From: Oscarella lobularis
Taxonomy: Eukaryota > Porifera > Homoscleromorpha > Homosclerophorida > Oscarellidae
Length of the DNA stretch: 64,000 nt
Direction: 5' to 3'
Assembly: GCF_947507565.1 (NCBI RefSeq)
Contig: NC_089185.1
Coordinates: 2,790,001 to 2,854,000 of the forward strand
This document shows positions 1-12,200 of this stretch, one piece after another. The position numbers and the translations under genes were made by a program. Below the pieces are notes generated by a model that saw nothing but the letters and a program-made list of their open reading frames with translations, searched no databases and was not told the origin of the DNA. The number at the start of each line of letters is the position of its first letter. Position 1 is the first letter of the stretch.

Positions 1-52
1 ACCTAATGAAAAATCAAAACATATACACTGTCCTATATACTTATATCTCTAC

Positions 53-3000
53 TTTTTCTGCCGTGATGTCGCCACTTCGAACGACGACTTCGAACTGCTT
101 CGAGCGAACGGACGCGCGTTCTCTCACTGGCACTACTTCACTGCTAAATTTTTCCGCCACTTTCGAAGAACGAATGGCCGGTTTCGGACGATACGGACGA
201 TAAACGGGCGGTGGCGGCCCGAACTTCCTCTTGAGTTCATCCCCAAAACAGCGAATATTATCCTCATCCGAACTACGCATAATGAAATCGACTCGTCGCA
301 CGGACGACGTGGGATTCGCAGCGAAAAACGCGTCTACACCCTTTACCATATTCTCGGCGACGACGTCGCTAGGGCAACTAAAAATGCCAGAACTAATAGC
401 GGGAAAGGCAATGCTCTTCAACTTCAATCCACTAGCAACCTCGAGACACGAACAGACGGCGTCTCGAAGAAGGTTCCGCGTAACCGCAACCTCTTCACTT
501 AACCTACTTTTTCCATAAGGCCAACGAGGCCCCACAGCATGGATAATGTGTTTGGTTGTAGTTAGACGTCCGGAACTGGTAGCAACTGCCTTGCCAGTTG
601 GCAAACGACGACCAGGCATCGTCGACACAATGTCCTTGCTTTCTGCTTGAATTCCGTGACCGGCACACTCGAGTATGTGAGCTGCAAGGCCGCCAATGTG
701 ATGGAGATCCTCATTAGCCGCATTGACGATAGAGTCGACTCGGTGCTTGCAGAGGTCTCCTTTGAATAAGCCGATTGTGAGTGAGTGACTACCCTTGTTT
801 CTGACAAAGGAGCCAAGTGAGACGGAACTAGAATCAAAAGGCAACGTCTCTTCTTCTTCTACTTCGCCTCCTTCCTCGTCTTCCCATTCTTCTTCTTCCT
901 CTCCATCGTCTTCCCATTCGTCACCAAAGAACAACATGACGTCATTTTTTCCTTCGATGAATTGTTTCGTCTGCTGGAAGCCGTCTGTTTTGAGATATTT
1001 GTCCAGGCCGTGTTTTTTGAATTCGTCCTGTGCGTAGTGCAACGTGCGAAGGAGTTTCATTATTTCCGCGTCGACGGCTTCCCTGCCGTTCCGCGTCACT
1101 CTTCGGACAACGTAATGTCGCTTACCGGAGCGACGAAGAGAAATCTCCGCGCTGTGACTCTTCAGTCTCGATACAATGGAATCGATTCGCTTCTGACAGA
1201 ACTTCTTCAGGTACTGAAAAGCGTAATTTCCACGAACCTTACATTTTCTTTCGTAGATAACGTTATCGAGGAGAAACTGGCAATAATCGTCATGCGCCTT
1301 CGAGACACTACCGATAGGACCGGTGAGAACGATCTCGTCGTCAGCAAACGAAGAAACAACAGACAATTCACTGCAAAGTTGCTTCAAGAATTCGCTAGCT
1401 TCAGACGATCGAAGGTAGCGAGAGGTAGCCTCGTCTCTCCGCCGAATATGCCGCGTTTGAAAAGTGTTGGCAATGAGTCGAGTCACCGTATCAAAGTCTT
1501 CAGCAAACGTCAGAACGCGAACGCTCCGGCGCTCGACGTCCTCATAGTCATCATCTCTATGCCTTAGGACGACAGCCGGAACTCTCGCTTCCAAAAGGGC
1601 ATTCGAAAGTTGACTGAATCCAACGTCAGATAAGAAAAAGCCCGTGAGGTGAGAGTAGCGTTTTGATAGAGACTTTTCCCTCATGCTATCGAGTACGTCT
1701 TTCATGCTCTCCTTACCGCCGTGCACCAAGTACGCCGGTCCCGTTATTGTGATATGTCCAGGGGTTGCGTCGTCCTTCACACCCAAGCTGTCTTCCAGCG
1801 ATTTGTATTGCGGAGTGGATTTGAGAAGCGTGAGATGATCGTCTGTAGGACATCGCAACGTCTCCGTTATTTCCTCTTCGTTCTTTCTCTTTTCGTGCAC
1901 CCAGGCGCTGAGTTCGCTAGCACAGCGCATGTGGATGTCTTCAGCGATGTGTTTCTCTCCAACGAAACGTATTGTATTCTCTTGTGGGCGTGGAATCAGT
2001 CGAATGGGGTCTCCTCTTAATTTGTTCTCGTTTTCAGCCATGGTCAACGTTTTCTTCCACAGGTCTTCGTCTTCTGAGATTTCGAGTCGTTGAATCGAGA
2101 ATTGAAAGTAAAGGTCGTCGAATTTGTTTTCGGTTGAACTTTTCCACTCGGATTCTGATACGTTTACTGACGCCGAGGAGCAAGTAAACGCTATGGTCTC
2201 GGTGTCTGGATCCCATTTGAAAAGCCCCACTTGCTGCAATGAGCGATACCACCGCGTATTCGGATCTGAAAGAATAAAATCAATGATGTGTTTGTTAATT
2301 CGCGGAGAACTGAAAACGATTTCGAAGTCTGATATTTCTGGCTCGGGAACGTGTGCTTCAGAAGGCAAATCAGCGGCTGTAAATGATGTTGGGAGATACG
2401 AATGCTGAACAATAGTCACACGACTGTTACTGATAAGAGGTAACTCGCTAATTTTTAAAACCGCTTCTGCATCTATGAGAAGAAATTTAAATGAGAAATC
2501 TCAAAGGCAATAAAATTACCACTTATTCGCCTCAATTTTACAATAGCTTTATCAGCCTCATTCGTTGATATTTCTTCCACAAATAATGGAGATCCGGATA
2601 ACGATGCAAGTTGATTGTGAAAATAGTTACGAATCATTCCCTTATTAATAGTGTTTCCAATGCCACTAGCAGTCACCATCACAGTACGGGGCTTTGGGAT
2701 AAGACTGAATTGAAGCTGAACAAACTCGTCGTCCTTCCTTTCAAAGTGCTGTCCGTTGGAATTCAGCTCTTTCACTAAATCGTCGTCTAAAACACGGAAT
2801 TAGTTCCCAGTACAATAATACATATACTTAACCTACCGACAACGAAGTCATCCAAAAATGCAACTACACCGTTTCTTTCGCTGTCAACAAAACAAAGGCC
2901 AAGTATGGATTTGTCATTGAGAACATCTACGCTTTCGAGATGCATTTTAAGCGCTGCACGCGTTGCATCTAAGCACAGGCCGTCGCGAGGAACGTTATCG

Positions 3001-4055
3001 ATGAGAAAACGATCCTCTTCGTACGATTCTTCGTATTCAACATCAAACGTAATCGGTTTGTCTTCGTACGTCATCTTAGGCACATGCCGCTTTTTCCAAA
3101 GCGTGAAGACTCCTAAGGAAGCATAGTATGAATAGCCCCTAATACATGTAGAAAAATGACACTCACCTTTGGCATCTGACAGTTGAAGCCGAGCCGTCAG
3201 AGAGTCGTCATCAGATTTTTCAGAACTGATGAACTTCACTGTGACGCCGGCAGACTTTCCTTGAGAAGCTTCCTTTTTAACCATCGCTTCCACTTTCACC
3301 GGATCAGCATTCGAAGGAAGACCAAAAACACGAACGCACGTCTCGCTCGGATAGGGAGGACCATGCAGGAAACTAGTATCAAGAGACAACGAAGTGTCAG
3401 CACAACCATCCGTATCCACATTCGAAGGAAAATCAATTTCACGTTCAGCATTACCATCGGCAAATCCCAGGCAAGGAAGAGAATGATATGAAGGAGACTC
3501 GGACCAATGTGTATCCGGCACAAAATCTGAAAGGGAACTGTATCCCCCCGAAGTCGTCGACGTCGAGCCACGGTGGGTCAAGATAAAACCGTTTTCGGTT
3601 TCTTTTCTCGCCGCACCGCGACCGAGCGGAAATATTTTTTCCCCTCTCCAATCACCCTTGACCCTCACGGCCCCCCTTCCGCGACCGCGGCCCAAGCCTG
3701 CTCCATGACGTGGTCGCGATTTGTCGGGTGCACGATCGTAAGAAAGCGTCGGGGAAAAGTAAAGAGTGTGGCCTTTTAGATTGTGGTGTTTCTGAGCGAG
3801 AGACTGCGACGTTCTCGGAGCTATGTACACAGCGTGGGTAAGCATGGGAATTACTTTCTGTTTCACTTCTGGGTTTAGGACCTTACCTGAAGAACCCGTC
3901 AATGTGACGATGGCTGTTCCATCTTCTGAGACGCGGGCAAGACAAGCCTTTGCCTCCGTTTGGGAACTAAGGTAGTGTTGAAGTGCTTCTCGGTGTTCTG
4001 CTAGCCTAAAATCAGGTCCGCTTGCTCTGAGAGTTAGAGATGGTTCTGCAGACAT
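53..4055 (-). CDS. PARP14-like RRM/macro-domain protein, 3' end beyond window
   Basis: Seen: four coding exons on the minus strand separated by short introns at 3113-3166, 2787-2836 and 2473-2519, all GT...AG; the last exon in the window ends at a donor near 53, so the gene continues off the left edge. The start is taken at ATG 4055 (MSAEPSLTLRASGPDF). The N-terminal half has RNA-recognition-motif-like segments and an RG-rich stretch. The large exon (53-2472) carries an acidic tract, then a macro domain (GLFKGDLCKHRVDSIVNAAN...GGLA, ending near FGDELKRKFG), and a second macro domain begins at FEVVVRSGDITAEK just before the edge. Known: RRM-like repeats followed by tandem macro domains is the PARP9/14/15 layout; macro domains bind ADP-ribose, and PARP14 proteins act in cytoplasmic/nuclear ADP-ribose signalling and antiviral responses. 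Inferred: WWE and PARP catalytic domains, if present, lie beyond the window. Confidence 0.8.
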
Positions 4056-4215
4056 TTGGGGCGTCCAAAGCGAGCACAGACGAGCCGCAGGAACTGAGTA
4101 GAGGAAGTAGAAAATGAAATCAAATGCCCGGATGTGAGCATGCAAAACGTACAATTCAAAACATTCAATCGACAAACGTTTTTGTTCTTTATACACAGAA
4201 AGGAGGCTAAAATAC

Positions 4216-5003
4216 CTAATCGACAAAGTCTTCATACCCTTTTTCAATAAAACTTCTGCTAATTTTTGACCTTTCACATGCCTTCAGAAGCCTGCCAACG
4301 GTTGCACGCTGCCCGCGTCTGATCACCCACAAATTGAGAACTTTTTGTAGGCACACCCTACTTTGATTACTTGCTCGTTTAATATCCTCCAAGTCACAGA
4401 TGTCGAGTAAGTCGCAGCAAATGCTCTCCCACTCAATCCGACAAAGGGAAGCAATGGCCTTTATGAGCGGATTGCAGACCTTATCCTCGTCATCTGGAAA
4501 CCGTGTACTTTCCTCCCCTTCTCTGGTAACAGGAAATAGCAAATCTTTACTTGACACGTGGGAAAGCTGCCGCCCCCTACTTCGCTCAGCTAGAACTAGA
4601 TCATTTAGACGTTTGCTTTCAATGGCTGGATTGGTCTTGTAGACGGCCACGTTCTCTTTATGATCACGCAAATCCTCACTTGATAGATAGCACCAGTCCA
4701 TAGGCGCTAAAAGCTAAAAGTTGTCCTCGAAAGAATTTCTATGGCTTCGTGCCAATTGTCGTTCTTCATGGCGTCAAACAATAGCTCTACGGAGTCAGAC
4801 GATGTCGGCTGCTGCGAGCTTTCCCCACAAGTACATTGCTTCCCATCTTCTGAGTCTGACACTCTCATATTGTCGAATTCGACGCATTTTTGAACGTTTT
4901 CAAAAACGTCGTATGCCTCCCGCGTGCGCTCCAAATCCACATAGTCGTCCGTCACACGGAAAAAACGTCGAAGTCGGACATTCTTCAAGCCCGGATAGTT
5001 CAA
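4216..5003 (-). pseudogene. Truncated copy of the ankyrin-ROC-COR-death gene
   Basis: Seen: the last exon (4216-4701; the COR end and the death domain finishing in KGYEDFVD) is nearly identical to 9236-9724. It lies directly against a copy of exon 1 (4707-5003, compare 13684-14091). All ankyrin, ROC and most COR exons present in the intact copy are absent. The exon 1 part runs into a stop right at the join (after SRTTFSF), so the two pieces are not joined in one frame. The death-domain part itself is open. Inferred: an internal deletion after tandem duplication left a non-functional remnant, although transcription of the death-domain exon cannot be excluded. Confidence 0.8.
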
Positions 5004-5382
5004 TCACGTGCTCTACTGCTCTACGTGTTGACGGCCGTGCCGTAGCCTGGACTACAGCTTACCGGCGGAGCCAGACGATATTCTAATGAAACCTTAGGCC
5101 CTATATTCGGCCTAGGCGTGCGGAGCAAGGAGATAAGCTGGAGAAAGTATTGGCTCTTTGTGTTGATGGCGTTATTGCCGACCTCACGGCTGGAAGAGCA
5201 CGATCAAGTCCGTCAATCAGCTATTAACTCTGACAAACCGTAATTAGAATGTGGTCTCTATAGCTTTGCCAGAAATAACCCAATTTACGTCATTGCCAAG
5301 GAAGTCCGTCCCTAGCTTACACGTACCTTTTACCTGTTGCTGAAGCGCGATTTGCGCAGACTGAATAACAGATTCGAAGAGA
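5004..5382. promoter_or_regulatory. Divergent intergenic region between ROCO remnant and lectin gene 1
   Basis: No coding signal of its own. The stretch just upstream of the ROCO first exon (near 5000-5015) keeps TTCAATCACGTG, also present at the matching place in unit 2 (about 14108-14120). Part of 5228-5382 is shared with 14548-14704, so promoter sequence was duplicated with the genes. Confidence 0.4.
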
Positions 5383-6748
5383 ATGAGGATCTCAGCGCTG
5401 TTCCTGCTCATATCTCTCCTGTTCTTCTACGCCTCCTGGCTCTCCGAAGCTGCAACATGTTCACAGGGTATAAACGTGCTCTCCGAAATAAAGGCGATTG
5501 AACGTTGCTCGAATAGTCAATGCCTTAGGTTACCGCAATTTAGCTTTGGACGGTATTGCCAAGCAGAGTTCGACAGAAAACGAGACTACGACGGCGGCTC
5601 AAAACGGAATTGACGGTGGAAGCGATTTTAGCCTAAACGGCCGTTCAGTCGTTCTAACGAAGCAAGAGCTCTTTCCTTTCTGGGAAGTCGTTTTACCGAG
5701 TACTTCCATAATATACTCCATCATAATCAACGAACGAACGGATTGTTGTCCTGACCTACCAAGCGATTTCATGGTCTTACTCTACAACGAGAACTGTGTA
5801 CTAGTGATGACGCATTACTTTGTCGAAGAGCCTGTTGACAGTGGTGTGTGGAGGGTGGATACTCAGGGAGTGGAAGCACGCAGTGTCGTCATTCGCCTTG
5901 TTGATAATTTAACTCCTCGAGCGATAACATTTGGAGAGATCACTCTGTGTGGAGTCGATAGTAGGTGATTAGCTGAGATACTGTTTACAAATAATCTAAG
6001 CATTTTCATTGCAGCCCAGAAGGTACCGATGAACAGTAGAATGATTTGTTCTGATGGCACTCTAACAGAGCCTTCAGCCCATTACACGAGCTGCTCCTGT
6101 ACATGTCCTGAGCCGAATCCGAAACAAAAAGGAGACAGCAGCTTCCATTTGCTGATTACTCCCGATGACGTCAAGAACATAAGCTATAGCAATAGAATTC
6201 GCTTGTATGAAAGTCTTTCAGCTGGTTCGTCGATTTCTTTTGACGCAGGCAGCACGAACAACAATCGATTGATGAGGTTAACCTTAGTGGAGCCTAACGT
6301 TCTGAAGGACTCTGCTAGATACGTTGTTACCGCGACGGTGTCCCATCGAAATCCCGTGTCTGTGACTACGGACATGGATCTCACCATCGCCGTGTCCGAC
6401 AACAGCTCTGCCGTAGGCTATACAATTGCTGATCAATCGAATTCGCCTGTATATATGTGGGCATCTGAAGGACTCAGTGAACAGATTTTAAATCCATCTA
6501 TTACTACGTTTCAGAGTGATGAGCAAAACAACTATTCTCCTCTACATACAGTGCAAGTGAAATTTGGCGGTGGTGTTGGTGCATTTGGAATAGGAAAAAC
6601 CGTCTCTGGCGTAAATAGAGTTGCTTCCCATCAATATTCGAAAGTGTTGAAACCAGCCAATGGAGTTTATGTAGATATCTACCGCAATGCCCCGCCAGAG
6701 CGATACATCATTGACTTCATTGAAGTGAGACTTGAGAAAGAGACCTAG
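5383..6748 (+). CDS. Secreted F5/8C-type lectin-like protein with novel C-terminal domain (copy 1)
   Basis: Seen: three exons, 5383-5467, 5529-5960 and 6015-6748, giving 416 residues. Exon 1 is a signal peptide (MRISALFLLISLLFFYASW). Exon 2 encodes an F5/8 type C / F-type-lectin-like domain (NLALDGIAKQSSTENETTTA, then FPFWEVVL and a final CGVD). Exon 3 starts with a Cys cluster (CSCTCPEPNP) shared with copy 2, then switches to about 205 residues unrelated to the C-type lectin domain of copy 2, rich in beta-type residues and ending VDIYRNAPPERYIIDFIEV. Known: F5/8C-type domains bind carbohydrates or lipids in secreted recognition proteins. Inferred: an extracellular recognition protein. I do not recognise the C-terminal domain. 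All splice phases are 1 and the frame is open throughout, so the copy looks functional. Confidence 0.82.
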
Positions 6749-7877
6749 TGACGTGATCCTGCAGACTGACCTCAGACTTACTGCTGAGAGACGAAGCTTT
6801 GTGTGGCAGTGTGTTGTTTTTCGTTTTTGTTTCGCTTTTATTTTTTGTCTTTGTCTTTTTCGTTGTTGTTTGTGTTGATTTGTTATTGTTGTTATTGTTG
6901 CTGTTGTTGTTGTTTCTGCTACTGCTGCTTGCACAGAAAAACTCGCTATTGAGATCGCTATTCTCCATTGCTTCCCTACTGTATAAATTAATAACAAAGG
7001 ATAACAGAGGAAAAAGAAGAACAGGCAAACTAAAGATATTATACAGTCACGGCAGGGATGTTGAGCTAGAGTAGTATGAAGAACTACATAAATAATTTAC
7101 ACTATTGATTCATAAACTTTTTGTTCGCCGAAGCCTGGTCTATCATCTGCGATCTTGTACCAGCTGAAAAACTAGCTGAACAAATTTCCAAGCAATTTCA
7201 TGGTCATAGTCAATTTCATGGTACATGTACTCCTCGTCCATTTATTTGCAAGCACGTTTTCTTCGTGACTGATTCAGTACGTATAATCTATGCCTGTATT
7301 TAAAAATGGCAGCTTTGAAATATATGTAGAATCTGTGCACTTGGCATTCGAGCCCGCTTTGAAACTTATTTGTTAATGTGTCACGTGTGTGATAGTGAGG
7401 TTTCCGCATGCTCGAACGACGAGTCAGACGACGAGCTGACCTAGCGAGGCTGGTTCCGCGTCCCCGTCACTTGAAAGTGAGAGCGGATTACTTTTTCTCC
7501 GTCGACCATGCAGTTCTAAGCCGTTCTCGTAGTGTTTCCGTTAGATTCTAATTCGATAAAAATCTCTTCCGTTAGCAACGTTTTTAGCAGCGGTTGGTTA
7601 CCGCAATTGGGAAATACTGGTGAAGTGCAAGAGACATCCGGATCAAGAATTAAGAATGTTCTGGCAATTCAAACTCGGTGGGATTCCACATCTATAAAGT
7701 CCGTGAACGTCATATCTGGTCAAGTCTTATTGTCTTTGTTAGGAAAGTATGCCGTTCCCACTGGCAGTCTAAATTTAAGTATTTCCTCTCGTGTGGGCGT
7801 GGTTGCATGCACTCTGAACCCGTTTATAGGTGCCGTTGCACTGCTACTGACGCATTTTACGCTACGAGACGAAGACC
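6749..7877 (+). other. 3' region of lectin copy 1 with relic C-type lectin sequence
   Basis: A (GTT)n/(TTG)n-rich low-complexity stretch lies at about 6800-6930. At about 7228-7300 short coding-like sequence matching the last residues of the C-type lectin exon of copy 2 (PRPFICK, compare 15803-15822) and its 3' flank reappears. This shows that copy 1 once carried that domain. From about 7290 to 7877 the sequence is alignable to 15890-16511, the spacer upstream of the polycystin gene. Confidence 0.6.
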
Positions 7878-9149
7878 ATGGCTCTCTCTCAACGGCGTCG
7901 TTTCTCATCATAACTTGTCTTCTCTTCGATTCTCTGCAGTTCTCAAGGAGTCAATGTCCATCAGGTCAAGGTAAAAATACGTTGGCTCTGAAAGAGTTCT
8001 CTGCGCTCGTTCTCCCCACGCGGAATAACTGCGTCATTGCTATGCTAATCAAACATTCCGCACCGTGGCTAGCTATATCGGAGACGTTATTATGTACATA
8101 GGGTATAAGGAACATATGTAGAATGTATATCACAGTACGTGCATATTTCTACTCTTTCTTAGGTTCCAATTTGGCTGCAAATGGAGCGGCTAGGCAAAGC
8201 ACGTCGGCTAGTAATGCTACGCCAGCTCAAAAGGCAATAGACGGCGACACATGGGCCGCTGAGAGTCAGACCAAAAGAGAAGCGTTTCCCTTTTGGGAAG
8301 TCGTTCTACGCAGCATTTCGAATATAAGCCAAATCACCATCTTCATTGATCAACTTTTGCCGGATTGCTCCTCGTATAGCGTTCTATTTTACGACGACGC
8401 TTGTCGACTGAAAGGGGCGTCTAAACCTGTAATTTTTCTTCGCGAGCTGTTAGAGTTCCGCGTCGATTACAGTGTCAACTACACGCGCAGCGTCGCTATT
8501 CGCTGCTCCAATACTTCGTCGTCGTTGCTTCCGCGCCTGACGCTCAACGAAGTTGTTATCTGCGGTAGTGAAAGTATGAAACGACGAGCGCGATGAGTAC
8601 GCATCATGATTTTCTGCAACCTGTGTTATTTAGCGAATGGAGGTGCGGCGAGTCGGTTGACGACTTTCTGCTCGGGGACGTCGTTTTCCGTGTATCGGAG
8701 AATGAATTTCTGCCTAATTGCACTAACGTAAAATGTGCGTTGGATACCGCACAGAAATTATCCGACTACGTGTCGGGTGCTCGGCCGTTTGCAAACAACG
8801 TAACGCTTCTGCAAGGCGCGTCTAGTGCCTTAGATCATTTTGCAGGCTTTTTTGAAAATTCCATTCAAAGCGTCAACTTTTCTCTCGCTAATAAGTCCGC
8901 GTCCCTAGCAACGAAAATCGGAGCGGACTTAACTGGCCAAGCCGGCTTACCAAACGAAAATCCTGCAGCGACGAACATTCTTCGCTCAATCGAACGTATA
9001 TACGCTATCGCTGCCAGTACCTTGAAAGTCGGACAAAAACCAATCACCTACGAATCGACGGGACGTGGAGGAGCTGCTTCAAATTTCGCTTCCGTTATTG
9101 CCGCTTATAATTCCAACACGAGTATACTGAAGCAACGACTATCAAGAGC
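7878..9149 (+). pseudogene. Truncated 5' copy of the polycystin-1-like gene
   Basis: Seen: the copy starts at ATG 7878 with the same signal-peptide exon as 16512 but with two extra bases in the CTCTCT run that put it out of frame. The F5/8C-type exon (about 8163-8573) is open and well conserved. The Ser/Thr/Pro linker of copy 2 is missing, and the frame changes where the GAIN-like exon joins (near 8690). Homology stops at 9149, in the middle of the GAIN-like exon, where the sequence turns into ROCO 3' flank. No GPS, PLAT or channel part follows. Inferred: a non-functional stump made by the duplication breakpoint. Confidence 0.85.
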
Positions 9150-9235
9150 AAATGCCCGTATACGAGCATGCAAAAACGTAACATTCAATCGACAAACGTT
9201 TTTGTTCTTTATACACAGAAAGGAGGCTAAAATAC

Positions 9236-12200
9236 CTAATCGACAAAGTCTTCATACCCTTTTTCAATAAAACTTCTGCTAATTTTTGACCTTTCACATG
9301 CCTTCAGAAGCCTGCCAACGGTTGCACGCTGCCCGCGTCTGATCACCCACAAATTGAGAACTTTTTGTAGGCACACCCTACTTTGATTACTTGCTCGTTT
9401 AATATCCTCCAAGTCACAGATGTCGAGTAAGTCGCAGCAAATGCTCTCCCACTCAATCCGACCAACGGAAGCAACGGCCTTTATGAGCGGATTGCAGACC
9501 TTATTCCCGTCATCTGGAAACCGTGTACTTTCCTCCCCTTCTCTGGTAACAGGAAATAGCAAATCTTTTACTTGACACGTGGGAAAGCTGCCGCCCCTAC
9601 TTTGCTCAGCTAGAACTCGATCATTTAGACGTTTGCTTTCAATGGCTGGCTTGATCTTGTAGACGGCCACGTTCTCTTTATGATCACGCAAATCCTCACT
9701 TGATAGATAGCACCAGTCCATAGGCGTACCAGGAACTCTTTCGTCGTGAACATCCTTCACGACTTGCTTCACTTTAGCATACATACTCTCGGCTGCTCTT
9801 TCATCTCCTTCACGGCAACGGACGAGAACATCGATCGATTTTCTCGCACCGGTTATCTCAATGAGGCACTCCGTAATATCGGTGCCACCGTCAGACTGTA
9901 ACTTCAAGGCGTCTTTCCACAGCAGAAGACGATAGCCGGATAAATCTGAACATCTACTTTGGAAAATAGAGAACACCGGTGGAGGAACGATGTCGGTTGT
10001 CTCGTTGACCACTCGATAACGACGACCTCGATAGAATGACAGTTCCGACTTCTTTTCCCACGCTGCGCTTGGTTTCGACTCTTCAATCAGAGACGGAACG
10101 TAGTAGACGTCTTCTTTGCCTTGAACTTTGCAGCACAATCCAAGATCAAGCATCACTCTGATTGCTTCATCGATAGCGAACGTCGCGGCAATGTTTCCCT
10201 CCGACTCCTGCTTTTCTTTAAAACGATGCAGTGCCTTTTGCATTTGAGCCTTTGTAGCTTTACCCCCCGAAGTTGCGGTGACAGCACTGATAGGAAAAAC
10301 GTTAGGAGCCGACAGGAGAGGGCCAATCAGATTGGTGACCAATACTGATGGACGAAGACAGACCAATTGAAGATCGGAGAAATGGACAATCTAGAAAAGA
10401 TCATGATCTGTGACAGTCCAAATTCGACAGCTTTATGAACTTACGGCACCAGTGTCGTGCAAATAAGCAGCCAGCCTTGCAACAGACACTTCTTTTGGAA
10501 GCGGTCGCTGCAGACAGTCGGTGAGCAATGCTTCAAACTCCTTTTCGTTCAGGAGCTGAGTGGCGACAGGCCTCTGGTTCAACTTCGTAAAGATGAGGAA
10601 CTTCACATGTTCACACACTTTGGGAACTAGGTCAGCATTCTGAATGGTAACAAAAACTCATTGCAATGAACAGAATACTATCTTAGGCGAACCTCGATAC
10701 AGTTTTCTCGAATTTTCTTCATCTGATCACGAAGCTTAGTCATTGAGACAGAATTCGGCTTTTTGCAGTCCAATTCTACAACAGCAGCGCTTTCAAAGAC
10801 GCCGCGAAAGGCTTCAATAGCATCCTCGATGGCCCACTTCAATTCATCACACGGAGAGATAGAGATATCGTCCTCTTCCCGGTCGCCCGTTCTCTTGTTT
10901 CCAACGGTGATCAGGGTCACCTTACCGGATTTCATCAAAATGATTTTACGAGCTGACTTGACAAATGCCAGGGATTCCACGGCCTCGTCGTAAATTTCTT
11001 CTTTCGTTTTTGTTGCGCCGCTTTCGTGAAACAGATCAACGACCAGAACAAAGACAGAGAGCGAATAGTTGAAGAAAATTGCATGAGCGACCCGGAACGA
11101 AAGCTGGCCGCCGAAATCCCACAGAGACGACAGGCCGACACCGCCAACTTTTGCGTTGTGAACTTCCACTCCTGCCGTTCTCTCGTCAGGTTCAATGAAC
11201 TTTGATTCGAAGCGGAGAGAATTCGCAAGAGTTGTTTTGCCTGCTCCGGGTCTGCCCACAAAGCTGAACTGAACCCAACCTGGCTTGACCTTTTCTTTGT
11301 CAAGGTGAGAGTGAATTTTCTTGACCTAGACACGTAAGGCTTATGTAGGCTTTTGTGGCTTATGAGTAGCGGTATTGTACGTATTCAGAGTGAAGAAAAA
11401 CTCTTGGTTCAAAATCAGCTACTTCGTAAGGCAAACGACAGTCTGTCACGTCGCAGACGTTCTTCAATTCATACAAAAAATTAAAGTAGCATAAAGCAAT
11501 AACAATAACGTCATGAAATTTCGATTTCACCTTTACAGGCTCGTCAGCCGAAAGACCTTGCGCGATCAGGTATTTGAGCATTTCAGTGCACTCATCGAGG
11601 AAATAATTCGTGGCGCATGCGTGAAGCAAACTCCGTCCATCCTAGAAAAAATACGTGTACTAAAAAATCAAAATTCGCGAACAGTTTAATTTACATTATC
11701 AATAGTTTCGATGTCAGCACTGCACTTACTAACAAGAAATTGAAGGTTCGCCAAGTTGGAACAGTAGAAGACTGGAGTCCTTCGTTCCTAAAGTGTTCAG
11801 CGTTTAGTATTGAAGAAACAAACCCTGTCGACATGCATGTAAGTCTTTACGGGAGTCTAAGCCCTTTCTTCGTTTTAGCTCTAAGAATAATCTCCTACAT
11901 TAATATTAGTCATTACAACTTCATTAGAAAAAGAAGCAGCAGTGGAAAAATTTAAGACAGGCTCTGTCTCGTCAGCGTTATTAGTAGATTCCTTTACAAA
12001 AAAGCTCATAATGATCCTACATTGCACTAACAAAGCCTATCTAAATAGCACCTGTGAAAACGTTGTTACTCTACTAAAGTGATTAAGTAAACTTACTATA
12101 TCACGTTCTTCAATATTTGCTCCTCCTTCAAGCAAAACCTTTAGTGATTTTTCAGTGCCTTGCCAACACGCCCAGTGTAAACTGCAAGTCGTTTCAGGAA

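Larger units (their letters stand above)
4122..9149. repeat. Tandem duplication 1, unit 1 (degenerate copy)
   Basis: Sequence from about 4122 to 9149 is homologous, in the same order and orientation, to 9150-18096. It holds a shrunken ROCO copy (-), a lectin copy (+) and a 5' polycystin copy (+). It is 5.0 kb against 8.9 kb because the middle of the ROCO gene, most of the C-type lectin domain and the mucin-like linker of the polycystin are missing or replaced. The right end at about 9149 is an abrupt switch from polycystin coding sequence into the 3' flank of the next ROCO gene. Confidence 0.85.

Noticed and set aside
6799-7074. Open frame of Val/Leu/Phe residues in the 3' flank of lectin copy 1
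   Set aside because: It is a translation of (GTT)n low-complexity DNA, not a gene.
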